NCBI GenBank assembly: GCA_035235625.1
Contig: CP141149.1
Coordinates: 11,438,893-11,502,892, forward strand
Length of the DNA stretch: 64,000 bases
Direction of reading: 5' to 3'
DNA from: Saururus chinensis
Lineage: Eukaryota > Streptophyta > Magnoliopsida > Piperales > Saururaceae
Numbering within the stretch: the first letter of the stretch is position 1; each line of letters begins with the position of its first letter. The notes beneath the pieces are model-generated. The model made no database searches and had not been told where the DNA came from. It saw only the letters and a program-made list of their open reading frames with translations. Positions 60,406-64,000 of the stretch are shown here, one piece after another. A program made the translations under genes and the position numbers.

Positions 60406-60829
60406 TGCAAGTAAATAAATAGAGTAAGACACAAAAATTTACGTGGTTCGGCAAGGTGCCTACGTCCACGACCGGAGAGAGCCTTCCACTATCACTTGAG
60501 AAATATCCGGATGAATTACAAGCCTCTTAAACAGCCCCTTGAGAGAAACCCCTTATACATCCAATCTCATCCCTCTCTCACAAGAAATAAAACCAAGAGA
60601 AGAAAACTCTCTTTGCTGCCCAAAACCAAGAGAAAACAAAGTAGTTCACTAAGCCTCACAGCCCACATAGAAGAGAAAGAAAAAAAAAATCTCCAATCAC
60701 GTCTGTGTGTAACAAAATAGGGAGAGATAACTATATGAAAATCTTATTTTTGGTTCACCTTTATCAAGTCCGTAACGGACCGGAGTCCAACCTGTGCTAG
60801 ACTTTTCAAACATAAGTCACGTAATAACA
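60406..60829 (-). repeat. 5' LTR of element D
   Basis: 424 bp, about 96% identical to the other copy by eye. Confidence 0.88.
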
Positions 60830-62016
60830 CCCTAAATACCCATGCCCACAAGACCCTGAGTTGCCCATGATCGGTTTGGGGTCGAGCATGTGCAACATTT
60901 CTCTTAGACAAATGTTGTGAGATTCCATATGTTGGCATTTGAAATACCACCTTCGAGGTAGACGACTGGAATGGGCGTTCAATGTGTATCTGAAAACTTA
61001 AAAGTTGGCCCATGACATGAGAAGACTACACATCGTCATCATAAATTAGGGATATTTTAACCAAGGTGAATGTGTCATTGACTATCCTACTAGAGAGTGA
61101 AAGTGAAATGCTCTTGGAAGTTATAACCCAAAAAAAAAAAAAAATCTCTTGGAAATCAGTGGGCTTTGCGGCTAGCTGTAACGAAAATAAAGATTTTTAA
61201 ATATCAGTCTCATTTATTTAATAATTTACTACATTGTCTAATTTAGCTCTGAAAACGATATTTTGGTTGTATCTTAATCACTTCCGACATAACATTTGAA
61301 TAATTTTTTATTGAACAAACATTGAAGTGTTTACTGGTTAATTTTTTATCCTTAGGACTTCTGGATTGTTGTCATAAATTTGAGCCCTGTACTTTTTTGA
61401 GGATGTTGCAGTCCATGGGTGTTCCTTGTTGAAGAAATTTCAAATTAAAGTTTTGGTTTGTACGTCTTGTGAAAGTTCTCGCATGCCATCGCCAAGACAC
61501 TTGTTCCACTACAGAGGCACATGGAAATTAAAACTAGTTGTAATTAGTTTTGGGACACCTCTAAGAATGTTAATCAAGTTTTATGTTTAGTTCTTCAAAT
61601 TGTGAGTGCTATAACTGGACCATCTTTTACAGCCTTTTCAAATAGTCATTGTCATATTTGTAAATGTGATACTGCTAGAGAAGCTATGCCTCATCTAGAA
61701 AAGATTATCACGTGAAGGTGTTCATCAACAGATTTTTACATGGAGTACATCAATGGTAAGTACAGATAGACGAAGTACACAAAATCATATAGAAACTGAG
61801 ATATATGTGAGATATTAGATAGGCTGTTTTACGAAACTAGACTATGTAACTTGCATAATGCTTAAATTAAGAGCATAAAATGTCACGAATAGACATACAT
61901 GTAAAAGGGCACACACGTGGCATTAAATAATCTAACTACCCTTGCCCCATGCTTTTTCAATCTTTTGCTTCATCTCTTGCTCCAGTAACTCACTTAACAA
62001 GTTATGCCTTCCCCCT
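60830..62016. other. Intergenic, no gene seen
   Basis: No family features. A minus frame at 60744-61013 overlaps the LTR end and is not convincing. Confidence 0.5.
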
Positions 62017-63660
62017 CCTTTGCCTATGTCATACCCCAATATTTTTAATTCTATTTTTATAAATCTCATATTGGAAAAACACCAATAATATTGATAATTC
62101 AAATTTACATTACAATATCTTTGGGATGAGTAAATCGTAGTACTTATAAACCGTCATCAAACCATAGCATGAAGGAAACAAGTCTTGTCCGAGTACATAT
62201 TTAGAAATTATGAATATTTATTTATTTTTATATATTGAGGACAATGTTTAGTTTAAGTTTGGGGATGTAGAAAGATATTTTTTTTAATTTTAGAGTATGT
62301 GTTTTAGTTTTAGTTGGAGTTAAAAAAATAGACTTATTTTATTTTATGTTTTTGTTTTTTTACATTAATGCTTCTTTTAGACATGTGATTATGTTTAATG
62401 ATATCAGACTACTTAGAACATGACTTGACAGATTTAATGATTTTGAATTCTGATTACTTCATATTGGTTTCTTATGCACCTATTTTAAAAAATTAGAAAA
62501 ACATTTATCTAACTGAGAATTTGAGCTTTTGATTGTGGTCTTACATCTTGGTGGATATCATTGAATTTATGCATTTATTTTCTTATAAGAGTAAAACTCT
62601 GGTATGATCTACTAGTACTCAGGTTATCATAGTAGAGTTTTGGGCTTGACTATTTTAGGTTTGTAGAACAGTCTAGGACTTGTTGTCAAGTTGATTGTAT
62701 AATGTGCCAAAAAAAAAGAAACTAATTGAGTAAAAAAATAAAAAAATAAAAAAATTATAAAGAGCTAAAGTCTCTCTATTGAGTAGACCAGGACTCAGCA
62801 TGCCTCACTAAGCATAGAGTGTTTGAGTCAAAAAGTAGAGTTGACTAATTTATAACATGCATAACCTTCAAGCCTAGTTAGATAGCATTATTAAGCCTAA
62901 GAGGTGCTTTAACACCTAGTGCCTTGAGCCAACTAGATTGGGAGTCACTAGTTTAACACTTATTACATGGATTTTATTAAAAGCTTAATAAGGTTAAGCA
63001 TTACACATATCATGTGAGATGAGCACAAAATTCTAATAGGACATTATGCAATTATATCCTGAATGGGTTTTGAGGTAATCTAGAGTATTTTAATTTTTCA
63101 AGGAAGGTTTTCCATGATTATCTATTATGATTTTTTGAAGATGAATGAATGCCAATGTCTATTTTTTTAGAGTAAAAATTGAAATTGCTAAGTAGACATG
63201 AGACATATTGAGTTATTTAATTCATGTGATTGAGATTGTATAATTACATGACAATGTCTATTTTTTTTTAAAACTATTATATATCTATGAGTTCTTGCCA
63301 TCAATATGAAATTGTCAGAATGAATTATTATTTCAGAAGACAAGTTGTATTATGTATTACACTCATTTATGATTGATTTTACTAAATGAAGTCACATGTT
63401 TAGGAGGAGTTGATTTGTAATTTTTTTGTGGTTTTAATTTTAATTTTAAATTTCTTTTATCTTTTATGTTTTGAATTTTGTGGGTAGATTCACTGTAAAT
63501 CCTTACGAGACTATAACTCATCCACTAGTGCAAGCTAGGGGTTTAAAAGCTTGTTGCATATGCTAAATACAATCGAGATTTTCTAGAAAAGTGGAGTAGT
63601 TAGTTTTGTTTTTATTTTAGTTTTGCTCGAGGACTAACAAAATGTAGGTTTGGGGATATT
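62017..63660 (+). mobile_element. Probable 3' non-coding region of a gypsy (Tat/Athila-like) element
   Basis: No coding sequence. Typical wording of this region: 'GAGGACAATGTTTAGTTTAA' with 'GTTTGGGGATGTAG' (62238-62270) and, at the end, 'TTGCTCGAGGACTAACAAAA' with 'GTAGGTTTGGGGATATT' (63623-63660), which in Athila/Tat elements precede the 3' LTR as polypurine tract. A 'TGTCATACCCC' at 62025 also resembles gypsy LTR starts in this window, so another LTR edge may lie there. By recognition of phrasing only. Confidence 0.4.
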
Positions 63661-64000
63661 TGATGCACTAAAATAATATTCAATTAGATGTTTCGAAATT
63701 TAGAACTACAATCTTAATTTGTATTAATTCACTACTTATTTAGGCCATTTATATTTTAAATAAGTGAGTTGGGCCTCTGTAGTGTTTATATTTCAAAATA
63801 GGCTTCGAAAGGATCTAAGTAGAAAAGAAAGTGAAGCCCAACTACCTAAAGCTATTCAACTCCTAATGGTCTAAGAATACATTGAATGACTGAACACAAC
63901 CTTGTCAATCTATTGGATTTCATATTTGCTTCAAGAGAACCAAATTCGAAAAAAACTTGATTTTGATAGATTGACATAGCCTTAGTATGTCAATTATATC
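63661..64000 (+). mobile_element. Possible start of a gypsy 3' LTR, cut by the window end
   Basis: Begins 'TGATGCACTAAAATAATATT' immediately after a G-rich purine tract. The end lies outside the window, so no TIR or TSD can be checked. Confidence 0.4.

Larger units (their letters stand above)
56644..60829 (-). mobile_element. Ty1/copia retrotransposon (element D), antisense, 5' truncated internally
   Basis: LTRs at 60406-60829 (5', 424 bp) and 56644-57069 (3', 426 bp) run TGTTATTAC...TTACTTGCA on the minus strand. I count about 17 substitutions (16 transitions) plus a 2-bp indel, roughly 4%. The polypurine tract 'AAGGTGGAGAT' (minus strand) abuts the 3' LTR. The 5' LTR joins mid-gag sequence directly: no primer-binding site and no gag start. 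Flanks AATAA (left) and CCCTA (right) are not a TSD. Confidence 0.85.

Overview
This is nuclear DNA from a flowering plant. The support is two spliced genes of plant-specific type (a WRKY transcription factor with the conserved intron inside its WRKY domain, and a plant TPR-like protein), Stowaway-type MITEs, and dense Ty1/copia and Ty3/gypsy LTR retrotransposons, including a Del/Tekay-like chromovirus. The species cannot be named from the sequence.

Layout. 1-0.85 kb: decayed copia gag (-). 2.4-4.1 kb: decayed gypsy gag-protease (+) holding a long (TA)n tract and cut by an LTR-like sequence (4.14-5.7 kb). 9.09-12.29 kb: three-exon WRKY13/WRKY12-like gene (+, 227 aa predicted). 13.0-31.8 kb: a nested LTR-retrotransposon complex. 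Element A (Del/Tekay-like, LTR 13281-14949, gag-protease to 17118) is interrupted at 17119 by element B in antisense, which has a ~4 kb LTR and a coding-free internal region made of degenerate tandem repeats. A third, 5'-truncated chromovirus follows (24985-27007). A second LTR of A (27008-31799) holds a structurally complete young gypsy element (27919-31737) with matching TSDs. 31.8-33.6 kb: broken PIF/Harbinger transposon genes. 36.5-38.5 kb: TPR-like gene (-, 316 aa predicted) with a leader intron and four CACGTG boxes upstream. 40.6-41.5 kb: fragments of an XS-domain gene (-) and a plant-mobile-domain gene (+). 42.27-42.86 kb: a tandem repeat whose units carry several short palindromes. 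44467-46115: a solo LTR with perfect TSDs. 51414-56280: a complete but dead copia element with perfect TSDs. 56644-60829: an antisense copia element lacking PBS and TSD. 62-64 kb: probable 3' end of another gypsy element running off the window.

Only the WRKY and TPR genes look functional. The rest is a record of repeated insertion, deletion and C-to-T decay. I see no convincing previously undescribed biological system. The best candidates for a second look are the satellite-like interior of element B, the palindrome-bearing repeat at 42.3 kb, and the gypsy element that has LTRs, PBS and pol but lacks gag core and protease.
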